Source: Spirochaetota bacterium
GTDB lineage: Bacteria > Spirochaetota > Leptospiria > Turneriellales > Turneriellaceae
Length of the DNA stretch: 45,766 bases
Direction: 5' to 3'
Assembly: GCA_018240245.1 (NCBI GenBank)
Contig: JAFEGD010000011.1
Location: 1-45,766, forward strand
Shown: piece by piece, positions 17,728 through 25,810 of the stretch
How positions within the stretch are numbered: the stretch's first letter is position 1
Layout of the letters: each line of letters opens with the position of its first letter
Position numbers and translations under genes: made by a program
Notes under the pieces: generated by a model
Told to the model about the DNA's origin: nothing
Seen by the model: only the letters and a program-made list of their open reading frames with translations
The model's database searches: none

Positions 17728-18813
17728 ATGCCCGGCAAAGCGCGTAAAGAAAAAGTATCGTCCAAAAAAACAGTCGCCGGCGCTCGCGCGCGGTCGCCGA
17801 AAAAAGACAAACCCATCGAGCAAAGCGCGGTAGCGCCGAGTGAAGATTCTGGCGGCGAAGTTTTACAGCAACGATCAGAACGTGACGAAACGATTCAGGC
17901 GCTCTTGCCAGGCATCGCTGCGAAAAAGCCCGACGCTCTCGCGGCATTTTTTGAAGCGTTCTCCGACGATATTTATAACTTTCCGATGCGAATGTTTCGT
18001 TTTAACGAAGACGAGGCGAGCGAATTTTATCTCTATGCGTTCGAACATTTGCGCGATGGGCGCAAGATCGCGAGTTTTCAAGGCAAGGCGAAATTCACAA
18101 CATGGTTCTATGCGGTATTGCGCAATCTGACGATCGATTTTCTACGTTCGCAAAAAGAGAAGATGCGCTTTACGACCTTTTTGCGCAGCGACGCAACCGG
18201 CAAGATGGTCGAGGCGATCGAATCGGTTTCCGATTCGCGCGAACAAAATCTTTTCGAAGAGAACCTGTTTGAAGAATTTAATGCCTCGCTCGTCTCGCTT
18301 GCTTTGGCGCAACGAGTGCTCTTCAAGCTCGCTTACGTGTGGTATTTCGAGCTCTTGCCCGACGAGCTCGATTATCTCTGCGGTCTCAATAACGCACCGA
18401 CGGTCGAAATAATACGCCGACTGCAAGAGCTAAAAGCGGTTGCGCACGAGCGGTCGGTTGAGGTGCGCGATCTCGAAAATAAGCTCACGTCGAACTTTCA
18501 AAGTATTTCGTTGATAGAAACGCGCCTCGAAACATTTTTTCGTGAAAACCCCGACATTGATAGAAAACGCGAAACTTGGAGCGAGACATTTTTCTCGACG
18601 AACATACCGCCGCAAATCGCCGATATGATTCAAAGCCTCATGAAAAAAAAGAAGAAACAACAAGCGTTGCTATTGCAGCAGAAAAAAAGTCTTCTTTCGA
18701 TTCGCGTTCCCTATAAAGAACTCAGTGAAATGCTTCACAGCACGCAAGGTGTCTTGTCTGTGCAGTTAATCCGCATTATCGAAAAATTAAGCCAGTCGCT
18801 CAGCAATAATTAA
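17728..18813 (+). CDS. Divergent sigma-70-family RNA polymerase sigma factor
   Basis: Residues about 65-143 match sigma region 2. The stretch FNEDEASEFYLYAFEHLRDG followed by KIASFQGKAKFTTWFYAVLRNLTIDFLRSQKEK is the core-binding and -10 recognition helix pair. The last 35 residues (VPYKELSEMLHSTQGVLSVQLIRIIEKLSQ) resemble a region 4.2 helix-turn-helix. Between them lie about 170 unfamiliar residues, much longer than the linker of ordinary ECF factors. The N-terminal 50 residues are Lys/Arg/Ser-rich and probably disordered. The ATG lies one base after the glmS stop, so the two may be cotranscribed. No anti-sigma gene is adjacent. Target genes are unknown. Confidence 0.75.
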   Translation: MPGKARKEKVSSKKTVAGARARSPKKDKPIEQSAVAPSEDSGGEVLQQRSERDETIQALLPGIAAKKPDALAAFFEAFSDDIYNFPMRMFRFNEDEASEFYLYAFEHLRDGRKIASFQGKAKFTTWFYAVLRNLTIDFLRSQKEKMRFTTFLRSDATGKMVEAIESVSDSREQNLFEENLFEEFNASLVSLALAQRVLFKLAYVWYFELLPDELDYLCGLNNAPTVEIIRRLQELKAVAHERSVEVRDLENKLTSNFQSISLIETRLETFFRENPDIDRKRETWSETFFSTNIPPQIADMIQSLMKKKKKQQALLLQQKKSLLSIRVPYKELSEMLHSTQGVLSVQLIRIIEKLSQSLSNN

Positions 18814-19274
18814 GGCGCGATTTTTTTATCCATCGTGATACGACCCTTCTTATCGACGGTGCCCCAGACTCCGGTGTTTGTGTCGGGCATGCTGTGCTCG
18901 CCGTTATCGATGAATAGGCAGCTTTGGCAAAAGCGCGCCTTGCCCTTTTCAAACGGGTACACAAAATCGAATTGCGCGCGAATCACTTTCTTGCCCGCTT
19001 CGTTGACAAAACCGATTTTGTCGCCTTCGATAAAGCGCATCAGCCCCTCGACATAATAATCGGGACCGTTATCGTAAAGAAACGGGCGATATTTTACGCG
19101 CCGTTTGCGATCGATAGCCACCCAGCCGTCGGGGGTGATGATATGCGCAATGCCATAGCGACTCCATGTGACGGCACCGACTTGGTCGCGATGGTATTTT
19201 GTAATATCGCGCGCGCCGAGCGCGGCGGAGAAAGTGAGAGAGATAATACCTGCGCGTAAGATAATTTTTTTCAT
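18810..19274 (-). CDS. Exported WG-repeat protein
   Basis: This small 154-aa protein has a clear signal peptide (about residues 1-20, MKKIILRAGIISLTFSAALG). The mature part contains short beta repeats of the WG/KWG type: DGWVAIDRKRRVKYRPFLYDN, KIGFVNEAGKKVIRAQFDFVYPFEKGKARF and GVWGTVDKKGRITM. These are found in exported proteins of unknown task. Two cysteines (FCQSC) are near the middle. The ATG is preceded by AGGAG. It is convergent with the sigma factor gene and overlaps its stop by 4 bases. Confidence 0.8.
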   Translation of the reverse strand: MKKIILRAGIISLTFSAALGARDITKYHRDQVGAVTWSRYGIAHIITPDGWVAIDRKRRVKYRPFLYDNGPDYYVEGLMRFIEGDKIGFVNEAGKKVIRAQFDFVYPFEKGKARFCQSCLFIDNGEHSMPDTNTGVWGTVDKKGRITMDKKIAP

Positions 19275-19457
19275 GAGTACTCCTGCGATATTTTGCGCTT
19301 GATTCGTGGCTCAAACGCTGCGCGACACTTTAGCCCATTGTTAGAAATTTTAATAGAGCGTTAATCGATATTCGGTTGTGACTGGGCGGGAACTCGCTGG
19401 AGCTATTTTTTGCTGCCATTGCCGAGGCTAAACTACGCAAACTCCCCCGCCTATTCG

Positions 19458-20075
19458 TTAAAAAGGATTTATTGAGTCGGTTGAGAATTTCTCATTAAGC
19501 TCACGGTAAAGTTTATTTGCGGTAACATCGTTATCGTAGACTAAGTTCCTCAAGGCGGCCATCCAGTCGGGTGCCACGATCAGACGCTTCATAGTGGCTT
19601 TAATCGTCTTTAGTCTATTTTCGCGATCTCTCTCATGCCCTTTGCGAAGAGATAAAAATCGCTGCGCGCCCCTGTCTACCAACATGCCGATGTTCCATAC
19701 CGCAGCAATGCGTAAGGTATCGCCGAGCGTATCTAAATCGAGTGGTTTTTGCAGATAGTAAATTGCGCCCATCTCTTGTGTCTGTTTTGCGGTTTTTGAA
19801 CTCGGCGCCCCGGTCATAACCACAACCGCCGTCGAAGGCATCGATTGTCGCAACTTTTCGGCAAATGCGATGCCGTCCATTTTGCCCATGCGAATATCGG
19901 TCAGAACGATATTATATTTCAATTTTTCGAGTCGCACCAACGCCGCTTCGGCGCTGCTGCATTCGTCGGCTTCATAGCTCCACCCGCTCGCAATTTTTGA
20001 GATCAGGGCTCTAATCGCCGCGTCGTCGTCGACGATCAAAATTTTCATACCCGAATAGGGCGCTTTGTGTGTCAT
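19458..20075 (-). CDS. Response regulator with receiver domain and short C-terminal extension
   Basis: The 205-aa protein has a receiver domain at about residues 10-130: acidic pair in LIVDDDAA, phospho-acceptor Asp in NIVLTDIRMGKMDG, Thr/Ser switch in VVVMTGAPSS, and Lys in YYLQKPLD. The remaining 70 residues are helical and basic and match no DNA-binding or enzymatic output domain I know, so it may act as a phospho-relay or by protein contact. Its ATG overlaps the stop of the sensor kinase (ATGA) behind AAGGAG, so the two are translationally coupled and probably form one pathway. A 183-base gap to the WG-protein gene shows nothing clear. Confidence 0.88.
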   Translation of the reverse strand: MTHKAPYSGMKILIVDDDAAIRALISKIASGWSYEADECSSAEAALVRLEKLKYNIVLTDIRMGKMDGIAFAEKLRQSMPSTAVVVMTGAPSSKTAKQTQEMGAIYYLQKPLDLDTLGDTLRIAAVWNIGMLVDRGAQRFLSLRKGHERDRENRLKTIKATMKRLIVAPDWMAALRNLVYDNDVTANKLYRELNEKFSTDSINPF

Positions 20076-21052
20076 GGTGTCTCCTTCGTGGTATCGTTGG
20101 ATATTTTTTTGTCATTATTCAACGCTTGATAAATTGTTTTCAAGAGCGTATCAGAAGAGTAGGGTTTAGGTAGAAAAAATTTTATTCCATAGGCGCTCAG
20201 TTGCGCCAATCGGCCGTTGGCATCGAGCCCGCTTGCGACGATAATCGGCAGTTTCGGATTCATTTTTCGAAGCACTTGTATCGTGCCGAGTCCGTCCATA
20301 ACGGGCATCATCATGTCCGTCACAACGAGCTGAATGCTATTTTTTTGTTCTGCATAAACGGCAATCGCCTCTGCCCCGTCTTGCGCCGTTTCGACACGAT
20401 ATCCATTCATTTCGAGCGTCTGCCGCGTGACTTTTCTGATCGGGGCTTCGTCGTCGACTACGAGAATTTTTTCGCCTTTGCCGCGCGGTATCTTCGTCAA
20501 TAATTCTTCGTCCGCTATTTCTTCTTCAGATTGCCACGCGGGCAGGTACACGTGAAAGCGCGAACCTTTTTTGGGTTCGCTGTACATGCGAATTATACCG
20601 CCATGGGCTTTCACAATACCTATCGACGTCGAAAGGCCGAGACCGGTTCCCCTATCGACGTCTTTTGTCGTAAAAAAAGGCTCAAAGATTCTCTCGATAA
20701 CCTCGGCAGACATGCCGACACCCGAATCTTCAACGCGCACGACGACAAACTTGCCCGGCGCGATGCCCTGAAACATACCGACATACTGCGCATCGAGAGT
20801 CTGATTTTCTGCGCCAAGTAAAAGCTCGCCGCCCTTGGGCATCGCGTCGCGGGCATTGACAACAAGGTTCATGACCACTTGATGCAGCTGGGTTTCATCG
20901 CCGTAGACCGACCATACATCTTGCGGCAATTTGACGGTAAGTCGGATATTCTTCGGAAACGTTTCTTTGATAATATTTTCAATATCTTTTAGAAGATTCG
21001 TAACCTGCATCGGCACGCGGTTGCCATCGGCGCCGCGCGCAAAAGACAGCAC
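20072..21052 (-). CDS. C-terminal half of a split hybrid histidine kinase: ATPase plus receiver
   Basis: This frame (326 aa from a GTG at 21052) holds the HATPase domain: N-box HQVVMNLVVNARDAMPKGG, G1 VEDSGVGM, F-box IFEPFFTTKD and G2 GTGLGLSTSIGIVKAHGG. A receiver domain follows with phospho-acceptor Asp in LVVTDMMMPVMDG and Lys in FLPKPYS. It lacks the phospho-acceptor histidine. Upstream codons continue in the same frame as RGASIVKQ, directly after a UGA at 21077-21079, and the first residues VLSFARG are the end of the DHp helix of the preceding gene. It is therefore the second half of one kinase, made separately only if ribosomes restart at the GTG. The start codon is uncertain. Confidence 0.85.
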   Translation of the reverse strand: MLSFARGADGNRVPMQVTNLLKDIENIIKETFPKNIRLTVKLPQDVWSVYGDETQLHQVVMNLVVNARDAMPKGGELLLGAENQTLDAQYVGMFQGIAPGKFVVVRVEDSGVGMSAEVIERIFEPFFTTKDVDRGTGLGLSTSIGIVKAHGGIIRMYSEPKKGSRFHVYLPAWQSEEEIADEELLTKIPRGKGEKILVVDDEAPIRKVTRQTLEMNGYRVETAQDGAEAIAVYAEQKNSIQLVVTDMMMPVMDGLGTIQVLRKMNPKLPIIVASGLDANGRLAQLSAYGIKFFLPKPYSSDTLLKTIYQALNNDKKISNDTTKETP

Positions 21053-21076
21053 TTGTTTTACTATACTCGCGCCGCG

Positions 21077-21079
21077 TCA
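21077..21079 (-). other. In-frame UGA that splits the hybrid histidine kinase
   Basis: Minus-strand codons read GTC GAA CTG AGT GCG TGA CGC GGC GCG AGT ATA GTA AAA CAA, giving VELSA-stop-RGASIVKQ with no frame change. Related kinases usually read S-x-x-RGASIVKQVLSFARG here, and one C-to-T change from CGA (Arg) would give this TGA. The next bases are CGC. Other genes in the window use TGA as a normal stop. Confidence 0.9.
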
Positions 21080-22345
21080 CGCACTCAGTTCGACTGTGTC
21101 GATCAATTCTTTTTGATCGGCCTGCATTTCGGCCGTTTTAAGAACTTCGACCGCTAAAAGAATCGGCGTCAAAATGTTGTTGAGATCGTGTGCGATACCG
21201 CTGGCAAGCGTGCCGATACTTTCGAGCCGCTGTGCGCGCAAAAATTGTTGTTCGGTCTTGCGCTGTTCGGTGACGTCAGAGTTGATGCAGAAAATCGATT
21301 GTTTTGAATCGTCTTCGTCTGCGACCAGCGTCCAGTGCGTCTGCACGATAAGCTCGCGCTTATCTTTGGTAATCTGTTTCAAGTCACCCCTAAATTCTTT
21401 TTTTTCAAGAAGCTCTGCATGCGCGCAATCGAACGCCGTCGGGTCGGCATAAAGAAGCTCCCGCGTCGATTTGCCTATGACTTCTTCTCTGCTATAGCCA
21501 TAAAGGCGCGTGCAACTGTCGTTCCAGTAAAGAATGCGATGGTCTAGCGAGCGCACGTGAATGGCGTCGCGCGCATGGTCGAGCAAAGCTGCGTGTTCTC
21601 GCAATCGGGCGGTTGCAAGACGCTGCTCGGTTACATCGCGAATTATGGTAATGATTCGGTTATCGTCGAGCCGCGAGGCGTATGCTTCATAGTAGCCGAT
21701 GTGAGATTTCAGTACGAGTCGATATTTGAGCGTTTCGCGGTGGTTACTTTCGATGGCGTTGCGAATCAATTGCATCATTTGCGCCGCAAGCTCAGGGGGA
21801 AAAAGAGCTTCAGGCGTTTTGCCAAGAAACTCAGAAGGCTGAAACATCAAACGATTGAGATCAGAAGCATGAAAATCAAGAATCGTACCTTTATAATCGA
21901 GTATAAAAATTAAATCGGTCAACGCGCCGACAATCAGCTGGTTCTTTTCTTCAATCTGCTTGCGCTCGGTGATATTGTGACGAATGGCATAAAATTGATA
22001 GGGCTTTTGGTTCTTGTCGAGAAAGGGGACGATGGTGGTTTGTGTCCAAAAAATGCTACCGTTTTTGATACGGTTGCGCATATCGCCGCGCCAAACTTCG
22101 CCACGATTGATCGTTTGCCAAAGATCGCGCATGAATTCTCTATCATGGTATCTCGAATTGACGATTCGATGATCTTGCCCTATCAACTCGTCTCGGGTAA
22201 AACCCGCGACTTTGCAAAACTTATCATTAACATCAATGATAATGCCTTCAGCATCCGTAACAGTTATTAGACTCGATTCGTCTAAAGCGCGCTCTAAATT
22301 AATTCTTTTACGATCGTCAGAACCCTTCTTTCTGCGTGCGTTCAT
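21077..22345 (-). CDS. N-terminal half of a split hybrid histidine kinase: PAS domains plus His-phosphoacceptor
   Basis: About 422 aa from the ATG at 22345 (a TTG four codons earlier is also open). Three PAS-type sensory domains are seen: about 25-130 (ITVTDAEGIIIDVNDKFC ending ITERKQ), 135-250 (ending VTEQR) and 250-370 (ending DVTEQRKTEQQ). The DHp segment RLESIGTLASGIAHDLNNILTP carries the phospho-acceptor H386. There is no membrane helix, so sensing is cytoplasmic. The frame stops by UGA at the end of DHp helix 2, before the ATPase domain, which continues in the same frame downstream. As it stands the product has the His but no kinase domain. A 47-base inverted repeat lies upstream. Confidence 0.88.
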   Translation of the reverse strand: MNARRKKGSDDRKRINLERALDESSLITVTDAEGIIIDVNDKFCKVAGFTRDELIGQDHRIVNSRYHDREFMRDLWQTINRGEVWRGDMRNRIKNGSIFWTQTTIVPFLDKNQKPYQFYAIRHNITERKQIEEKNQLIVGALTDLIFILDYKGTILDFHASDLNRLMFQPSEFLGKTPEALFPPELAAQMMQLIRNAIESNHRETLKYRLVLKSHIGYYEAYASRLDDNRIITIIRDVTEQRLATARLREHAALLDHARDAIHVRSLDHRILYWNDSCTRLYGYSREEVIGKSTRELLYADPTAFDCAHAELLEKKEFRGDLKQITKDKRELIVQTHWTLVADEDDSKQSIFCINSDVTEQRKTEQQFLRAQRLESIGTLASGIAHDLNNILTPILLAVEVLKTAEMQADQKELIDTVELSA

Positions 22346-22388
22346 ACTATCTTTCAAGTCACAAATACTTGCGAAAAAGTATGACTCT

Positions 22389-22435
22389 TAGGCGACCATC
22401 ACGCAACGGGCAAATCTCGTGCCCAAGCTCGCCTA
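22389..22435 (-). promoter_or_regulatory. Nested inverted repeat upstream of the sensor kinase
   Basis: TAGGCGA (22389-22395) pairs with TCGCCTA (22429-22435), enclosing GGGCA (22408-22412) and TGCCC (22420-22424) with a 7-nt loop. It sits about 45 bases upstream of the kinase start, in the 224-base gap before the ABC-F gene end. It could be a leader structure, an operator, or a terminator of upstream transcription; there is no T-run. The rest of the gap shows nothing clear. Confidence 0.35.
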
Positions 22436-22569
22436 GGCGTTGGTCGGCGTTGGTTCATAATCGTGCTATTACCACGACCCATTGTTTGCAGTCAAGGAAA
22501 TTCGAGACTAACGATAAATAGATATAGTTTGCTGTAATGATACCGTATATTGCGTAACGCTAAAAGAGC

Positions 22570-24510
22570 TTAATTTTCAACAAGAGCAAGAAAGCGGTTA
22601 CTTTTTTCTTCAATATCCTTATTCAAAAAATCGATCTCACGCCCCACCACCGCCGCGCGTTCGAAAGCGAGTCCCGGCTGCGCAAGCTCGGCCATCAGGT
22701 CTACCAGTTTTGCCTCGAGCGCAGGTATCTCTTTTTCAAGACGCTCGCGCTCCTTCACCTCTGACATCGTCGGACCCTTGGGTTTCTCGCGCTCGCGCCG
22801 TTCGCGCGGCTTTTGCTCTTTCTTCTGTTCGGCGACCGCACTTTTTTCCTGCACTTCTTTGGCCGCGAGGTAGTCGGAGTAGTTGCCGTTGAAATCGGTA
22901 ATATATCCCGTGTGCATGGATGCACCGGGGCTCGAGCCGGCTTGGATGCCGCCTTCGCGAGAGCCGGTTGGCAGAGGTGCATCCGCGAAGCCTTTAAACT
23001 CCCGATCGAGCACAAAGAGATGCTGCGTCAGCTTATCCATGAAGTAGCGGTCGTGCGACACGACAACGAGACAACCCGCGAAATTCTGCAAATAATCTTC
23101 GAGCACGTCGATGGTCGCAATGTCGAGGTCGTTCGTCGGCTCGTCGAGAATCAAAAAATTCGGATTTTTCATGAGGATAGTTAAAAGATACAGCCGCCGC
23201 TTTTCGCCGCCCGAAAGCCGTGCCGCGAGCTGGCGGTGCATACCGGGCGGAAAAAGAAACTGTTCGAGTAATTGCGCGGCGGTCAGCGATTTACCTCTCG
23301 CGAGCGGTATCGATTCGGCGACATCGCGCACCACGTCGAGAATCGTCACGTCTTTACGGAAATCCAAACCGGATTGGCGGTAATAACCGAAGATTGTGTT
23401 CTCCCCGACAGCGACACTTCCGCCATCGGGTTTCTCCAGCCCCGTTAAAAGATTTAGAAATGTAGATTTTCCCGCACCGTTCTTACCAATGACGCCGATC
23501 CGGTCGCCCTTCAAGAATTTGTAACTGAAATTGCGGATGATCTGCCGCTCACCAAAACTCTTCGAGAGATTGTCGATCTCCAAAATCTTACCACCCATGC
23601 GGCTCATTTCGGTGTCGGGCGTCTTCAACTCTTCTTTTTTCTTCGCTGTTGCCCGAACTTTCAAATCTTCAAAGGCGTCGACGCGATATTTCGCCTTCGT
23701 CGTGCGCGCCTTCGGTTGCTTGCGTATCCATTCGAGCTCGCGGCGCATCTTGTTTTGCGCGGCGTCGACCGATTTGCGCTCGCTCTCGATGCGTTCGGCC
23801 TTCTTTTCGAGAAAATTCGAATAATTGCCGTGGTATGTGTAGAGCTTGCCGTCGTCGAGTTCGAGAATTTCGTCGCAGATCGTCTCTAAGAAATAACGAT
23901 CGTGCGTGACAAGAAAGAGCGTGATGCTCTCGCGCTGCAAATAGCTCTCGAGCCATTCGATCATATCGAGGTCGAGATGGTTCGTCGGTTCGTCGAGAAT
24001 GAGCACATCGGCCTCTTCGATTAAGGTATGCGCGAGCGCGACGCGCTTACGTTCGCCGCCCGAAAGCGAACCCACGCGCGCGCCTAAGTGTGTAATCCCC
24101 AGCCGCGTCAAAATACTTTTGATCTTGCGTTCGTAATCCCACGCATTCGCCGCTTCGACGTCGGCGATCGCCTGATCGACGCCCTTGCCCGATACCATCG
24201 CCTCTTCATAGCGCGCAAGCGTGCGCATGATCGGCCGCGACGTGTCGTAGATGGTTTCGAGAACCGTCATGTTTTCGTTTAACGTGTCGGATTGATCTAA
24301 GTACGCGACGCTGATGCCGTTCTTGAGGATAACCCGCCCTGCATCCGCCGGCTCGCGGCCCACGAGAACCTGCATGAGCGTCGACTTGCCGGCGCCATTT
24401 TTTGCAATGAGCGCCTTCTTGTCGCCCGCATCGAGGCCGAACGAAATGCCCTCGAAGAGCGGCTTCAAGCCAAAACTTTTACTGAGTTTTTCGGCGGAAA
24501 GATAGTTCAA
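22570..24510 (-). CDS. ABC-F family ATPase (Uup-like) with a structured in-frame insert
   Basis: ABC-F proteins are soluble twin ATPases that act on the ribosome. Domain 1 has Walker A KNGAGKST, signature LSGGERKRVALA and Walker B LILDEPTNHLD; domain 2 has GKNGAGKSTFLN, LSGGEKRRLYL and LILDEPTNDLD. The linker contains RTTKAKYRVDAFEDL, as in Uup, and the C-terminus is a charged coiled coil (about 560-646). Between VLDREFKGFA and ITDFNGNYSDY, where relatives have only a few residues, there are about 28 extra residues (about 508-535, Gly/Ser/Pro-rich) encoded by a palindromic DNA segment. The start is a TTG at 24510 with no clear Shine-Dalgarno. Full length is 646 aa. Confidence 0.92.
   Translation of the reverse strand: MNYLSAEKLSKSFGLKPLFEGISFGLDAGDKKALIAKNGAGKSTLMQVLVGREPADAGRVILKNGISVAYLDQSDTLNENMTVLETIYDTSRPIMRTLARYEEAMVSGKGVDQAIADVEAANAWDYERKIKSILTRLGITHLGARVGSLSGGERKRVALAHTLIEEADVLILDEPTNHLDLDMIEWLESYLQRESITLFLVTHDRYFLETICDEILELDDGKLYTYHGNYSNFLEKKAERIESERKSVDAAQNKMRRELEWIRKQPKARTTKAKYRVDAFEDLKVRATAKKKEELKTPDTEMSRMGGKILEIDNLSKSFGERQIIRNFSYKFLKGDRIGVIGKNGAGKSTFLNLLTGLEKPDGGSVAVGENTIFGYYRQSGLDFRKDVTILDVVRDVAESIPLARGKSLTAAQLLEQFLFPPGMHRQLAARLSGGEKRRLYLLTILMKNPNFLILDEPTNDLDIATIDVLEDYLQNFAGCLVVVSHDRYFMDKLTQHLFVLDREFKGFADAPLPTGSREGGIQAGSSPGASMHTGYITDFNGNYSDYLAAKEVQEKSAVAEQKKEQKPRERREREKPKGPTMSEVKERERLEKEIPALEAKLVDLMAELAQPGLAFERAAVVGREIDFLNKDIEEKSNRFLALVEN
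22918..22984. repeat. Nested palindromic segment inside the ABC-F gene
   Basis: GGATGCACC (22918-22926) and GGTGCATCC (22976-22984) are perfect inverted copies. Inside them CCGGCT (22937-22942) pairs with AGCCGG (22962-22967), and GGCTCGAGCC (22929-22938) is itself a palindrome. The segment corresponds to the extra residues of the protein and keeps the frame, as expected for a small repeat element inserted in a surface loop. Confidence 0.6.
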
Positions 24511-24612
24511 GGTCGGTGGGTACGGTATGCAAAACGCCGCGTCAAGAAAGGCATGAGAATCATGTAAAGCACGAACGAACTCGGAGACAAACCTGTGTGC
24601 TCTCTATGTCCA

Positions 24613-25800
24613 TTACACGCCGCCTTCAAACAACAAACCTTGATCGCCCGCGTACGGCTTGTCATGCAAAATTTCACTGCGTAAAATTTCTGCCGGAATG
24701 CCTTCGGGAAACGCCTCGCAACCGGCATGAAAATACCGCATACAGGCATCGCACTGCGCGGCATAGTTGTCGAGGCTGAACGTATGGGGATAAACGCTGT
24801 CTGCCAATGCCTTACGAATAAGTTCTGCTCGATAATTTTCTTTCGTGAGTCTCGCCCCTGAAATATATTCTTGAAGTTCAGTCAAACTATCAGGCAGATA
24901 ATAATCGTCGCGGATGAGCGAACGTAACTCGTCGCGTTGCGTGTCAGAGGTTGCGAGATGTGACAAAACACGTACCATAAAATAATCACGATTGAGGCGT
25001 AATCGTTCGGCGAATAGCATTCGAAGTTCGCGCCACAACTGCTTTTTGAAATCGTCGGCGAGATCAGAGATCACCATTTCGGTCAAGATGCGCAGTACTG
25101 ACTGATAAACAAAGCGCTCGCCAATCTGGGGTTCTTCTGAATCGGGTACCTGATGCTGAATGCGTATAATAGCGCTCAGTAGGGCAAAGCTTGGCTCGTA
25201 TTTCTTTGCCATGCACCATTCGAGCGAGCGCTTGAGAAACGGCTGCAGACAGTTATAAACCGTGAATAACCGATTGCGTTCTCCCTGAAGGTCGTCTTGC
25301 GCCCGCGCGGCTCTTGTATAGCTCAAGAGTTCTGCTTCAAAGGTAGAAGAGATGGCTTCGTCAGACAATGCGGGCAGAATTGATAAATATCGTCTTTCGT
25401 GCTCTTGGTCGCGTAGGATTTCTAAGAGTAGACGTTGCTGTTCCAGTGGTGGCATCTTTTGCAATTTTCCCCATATAATTTTCATGGAGGGGGTTGACTC
25501 GATCAAATCGATTTCGTGTTCAATAATATGCATCAAGAGCGCACCCAGATGTTTACAAACGGGCTGCTTATCTGCCGGGCAGTCGCAGTCGGTATGCGAG
25601 ATATTACCGTCTCGGTAGCGCACTGTCATCTTGTAAGTCTTAGCGCCTAAGACCAAGGCTGAAATCATGTCATTTTCGATTTTTTCTACCACAAGAATCT
25701 TGCGCGATTCAAATATATTTCTGGCGCGCTCGCGAATGCGCGGCTCAAGCGCAGCAAGCAATTCGTGCGGCGTTTGAATTTCTTCCGGTAAATGCAGCAT
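24613..25800 (-). CDS. SWIM zinc-finger protein, stand-alone
   Basis: The 395-aa protein carries a SWIM motif C-x-C-x7-C-x-H at C72, C74, C82 and H84 (DCDCPADKQPVCKHLGALLM), preceded by the usual beta strand MTVRYRDGN. SWIM domains bind DNA or protein and are often found fused to or beside SNF2 helicases, but none is present here. The rest (100-395) is predicted helical. It ends with a second Cys cluster (QCDACMRYFHAGCEAF) that could bind another metal. It starts 10 bases after the ADP-ribosylglycohydrolase gene in the same direction, with GAGAA before the ATG, so the two are probably cotranscribed. The biological role is not known. Confidence 0.8.
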   Translation of the reverse strand: MLHLPEEIQTPHELLAALEPRIRERARNIFESRKILVVEKIENDMISALVLGAKTYKMTVRYRDGNISHTDCDCPADKQPVCKHLGALLMHIIEHEIDLIESTPSMKIIWGKLQKMPPLEQQRLLLEILRDQEHERRYLSILPALSDEAISSTFEAELLSYTRAARAQDDLQGERNRLFTVYNCLQPFLKRSLEWCMAKKYEPSFALLSAIIRIQHQVPDSEEPQIGERFVYQSVLRILTEMVISDLADDFKKQLWRELRMLFAERLRLNRDYFMVRVLSHLATSDTQRDELRSLIRDDYYLPDSLTELQEYISGARLTKENYRAELIRKALADSVYPHTFSLDNYAAQCDACMRYFHAGCEAFPEGIPAEILRSEILHDKPYAGDQGLLFEGGV

Positions 25801-25810
25801 TAGCGTATTC

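Noticed and set aside
21077..21079. Selenocysteine or UGA recoding as an amino acid
   Set aside because: No selenocysteine-type active site is expected in a DHp helix, no SECIS-like hairpin was evident, and other genes here use UGA as stop. Read-through remains possible but unproven.
21040..21100. Frameshift as the cause of the split kinase
   Set aside because: The two halves are in the same frame (21079 minus 21052 is 27 bases); a single stop codon, not an indel, separates them.
24511..24612. A small gene between the SWIM gene and the ABC-F gene
   Set aside because: Open frames there are shadows of the SWIM gene end or have no start signal.
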